Positions 62,501-64,000 of a stretch of 64,000 nucleotides of DNA are shown piece by piece. The translations under genes were made by a program, and so were the position numbers. Source of the stretch: SYFY01 sp041752315. Its GTDB lineage: Bacteria; Pseudomonadota; Gammaproteobacteria; Pseudomonadales; Azotimanducaceae. The stretch is from contig JBGSHJ010000086.1 of assembly GCA_041752315.1 (NCBI GenBank), positions 62,001-126,000 on the forward strand, in the 5' to 3' direction. Under the pieces are notes generated by a model. That model was given only the letters and a program-made list of their open reading frames with translations, made no database searches and was not told the origin of the DNA. The number at the start of each line of letters is the position of its first letter. The stretch's first letter is position 1.

Positions 62501-64000
62501 CGGCTCGCTTGCGAGAGTGCACGAGCAACAGGGACAACGCGGCCGGTGTCATGCCTGGAATACGTGAAGCATATGCAAGTGTCGAGGGTCTGGCTTGTGT
62601 GAGCTTTTCCTTCAGTTCATTGGACAGCCCATGCAATGCCCCATAATCAAAGTCGGCGGGCAGGCTGATGGTTTCATGGGTCCTGATCCGATTGATTTCA
62701 ACATCCTGTCGTTCAATGTACCCCTGGTACTTGATCTCGATTTCCACCTGCTCCAGGGCTTGCGCGTCCACGTCCGCAAGTGCGGTCATGATGTGGGCGG
62801 CCTTCACCTCGGGCCTTCGCAACAATACGGCAACGGGTTGATCTCTGGTAAATGTCGCTCCGGTGAGACTGGCCAATTGCCCGGCCAGTACCGAACCTGC
62901 AACGACCGGCGTCGTCAACAGTCGATGATGCAATGCATCGATTCGAGTTCGCTTGGCGGTATGACTCTCCCACCTATGACTGCCAACGACGCCAAGTTCT
63001 CGTCCGACAGGCGTCAGCCGAAGATCTGCATTGTCTTCCCGGAGCCTTAACCTGTACTCGGCTCGGCTGGTGAACATGCGATACGGTTCATTGGTCCCGT
63101 TGCTGACAAGATCATCAACGAGAACTCCGAGATAGGCTTCATCTCTCCGGGGCACCCACGCCGGCTTGCCCTGTATTTTCAAAGCTGCATTGATGCCGGC
63201 CAGCAAACCTTGTGCAGCTGCTTCTTCATAGCCCGTTGTACCGTTGATCTGGCCTGCGAAATAAAGCCCCTCCAGTGCATTGGTTTCGAGGGTTCTCTGG
63301 AGATCACGTGGATCAAAAAAATCGTATTCGATCGCATAACCAGGTCTCGTGATGTGGGCCTGTTCAAACCCTCGAATGCTGTGCACAAGCGACAGCTGGA
63401 CATCAAAAGGGAGACTCGTTGATATCCCGTTTGGGTAAAGCTCTTCCGTATCGAGCCCTTCGGGCTCCACAAACACCTGATGACTGTCCTTCCCGGCAAA
63501 CCGCACGATCTTGTCTTCGATGCTCGGGCAATAGCGAGGCCCCCGCCCCTCGATCTGCCCGGAATAAAGTGGCGATCTGGGCAGAGCTTCCCGGATCAGA
63601 TCGTGTGTCGTCGTGTTCGTGTGCGTGATGAAACAATCACGCTGAGGCGGATGCATTGCCGGTGATGAAAGGAACGACAGCACCGGACGAGGTGTGTCTC
63701 CGGATTGTCTTTCCATCACGGAATAGTCGACGGTACGACCGTCAATTCGCGGCGGTGTGCCCGTTTTCAGTCGGCCTACCCGAAACGGCAGCGCCCGCAA
63801 TCGTTCGGCAAGCGCGATTGATGGCGGATCACCTGCTCGTCCACCCGAATGTGTAGCGCTGCCAATGTGAATCTTGCCACCCAGGAAGGTTCCCGTGGTG
63901 AGGACTATGGCAGGAGCACGAAAAACAAGCCCCATCTGGGTAACCACACCGGTTACCCGTTCAGCTTCCACACACAGATCCACCACCGATTGCTGGAAGA
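62481..64000 (-). CDS. mnmG: tRNA 5-carboxymethylaminomethyluridine synthase subunit MnmG (5' end outside window)
   Basis: The FAD-dependent partner of MnmE that modifies U34 of several tRNAs. About 506 C-terminal codons are visible; the frame is open to the right edge, so the FAD-binding N-terminus is missing (full proteins are about 630 residues). Visible motifs are LTTGTFLGGKIHIG, RVGRLKTGTPPRIDG, the redox-active cysteine in GRGPRYCPSIEDKIVRF, TSLPFDVQ and YDFFDPRDLQ, plus the C-terminal MnmE-binding helices. Confidence 0.96.
   Translation of the reverse strand, partial: FQQSVVDLCVEAERVTGVVTQMGLVFRAPAIVLTTGTFLGGKIHIGSATHSGGRAGDPPSIALAERLRALPFRVGRLKTGTPPRIDGRTVDYSVMERQSGDTPRPVLSFLSSPAMHPPQRDCFITHTNTTTHDLIREALPRSPLYSGQIEGRGPRYCPSIEDKIVRFAGKDSHQVFVEPEGLDTEELYPNGISTSLPFDVQLSLVHSIRGFEQAHITRPGYAIEYDFFDPRDLQRTLETNALEGLYFAGQINGTTGYEEAAAQGLLAGINAALKIQGKPAWVPRRDEAYLGVLVDDLVSNGTNEPYRMFTSRAEYRLRLREDNADLRLTPVGRELGVVGSHRWESHTAKRTRIDALHHRLLTTPVVAGSVLAGQLASLTGATFTRDQPVAVLLRRPEVKAAHIMTALADVDAQALEQVEIEIKYQGYIERQDVEINRIRTHETISLPADFDYGALHGLSNELKEKLTQARPSTLAYASRIPGMTPAALSLLLVHSRKRAVGASGG

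Noticed and set aside
1..64000. Search for genomic islands, phage or toxin-antitoxin genes
   Set aside because: All sizable frames are accounted for by recognised core genes or small conserved proteins; no integrase, transposase or tRNA-flanked insertion was seen.

Overview
The window is a dense block of gammaproteobacterial core genome with moderately high GC. There are no tRNA or rRNA genes, CRISPR arrays, insertion sequences or recognisable phage genes. Gene content and order resemble Pseudomonas and its relatives: pilGHIJ-chpA next to gshB, tonB, yqgE and ruvX; pilTU; yggS-proC-yggT-metXW-rdgB-hemW; ftsYEX-rpoH; coaBC-algC-argB; pyrE-rph-yicC-gmk-rpoZ-spoT-ridA-recG; glmS-glmU-atp; parB-parA-rsmG-mnmG. 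A member of the Pseudomonadales or a neighbouring order is the best guess; the genus cannot be read from the sequence. The atp/par/rsmG/mnmG end is normally close to the replication origin, so the right side is probably origin-proximal.

Layout. 1-6553 (minus): the Pil-Chp chemosensory array for twitching motility (chpA, cut by the window edge, then pilJ, pilI, pilH, pilG). 6734-9541 (plus): gshB, a TonB-family gene, yqgE, ruvX. 9559-11738 (minus): the pilus retraction ATPases pilT and pilU. 11925-17877 (plus): eight closely packed or overlapping genes, yggS to hemW. 17892-22841 (minus): trmB, a DUF423 gene, rpoH, ftsX, ftsE, ftsY. 22835-23956 (plus): rsmD, coaD. 24075-26631 (minus): a small exported protein, mutM, rpmG, rpmB, radC. 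26648-32079 (plus): coaBC, long-form algC, argB, slmA. 32060-34122 (minus): a DUF4124 protein, pyrE, rph. 34199-41990 (plus): yicC, gmk, rpoZ, spoT, ridA, recG and an HDOD protein. 42051-47142: rubredoxin, ubiA and a small accessory module made of a TRAP transporter (dctQM on plus; dctP with a crotonase on minus). 47295-64000 (minus): uvrD, glmS, glmU, the complete F1Fo ATP synthase operon, parB, parA, rsmG and a 5'-truncated mnmG.

The genes are packed tightly. Many neighbours share an NTGA start/stop overlap, often with GTG or TTG starts, and convergent pairs are separated by only about 15 bases or overlap. No clearly new multi-gene system is visible. The points most worth following are a near-perfect CIRCE (HrcA) operator lying on a putative promoter of rpoH, a PilJ receptor without its periplasmic sensor region (and without a pilK neighbour), a membrane-anchored AlgC, a RuvX with an altered third acidic residue, and the TRAP/crotonase module.
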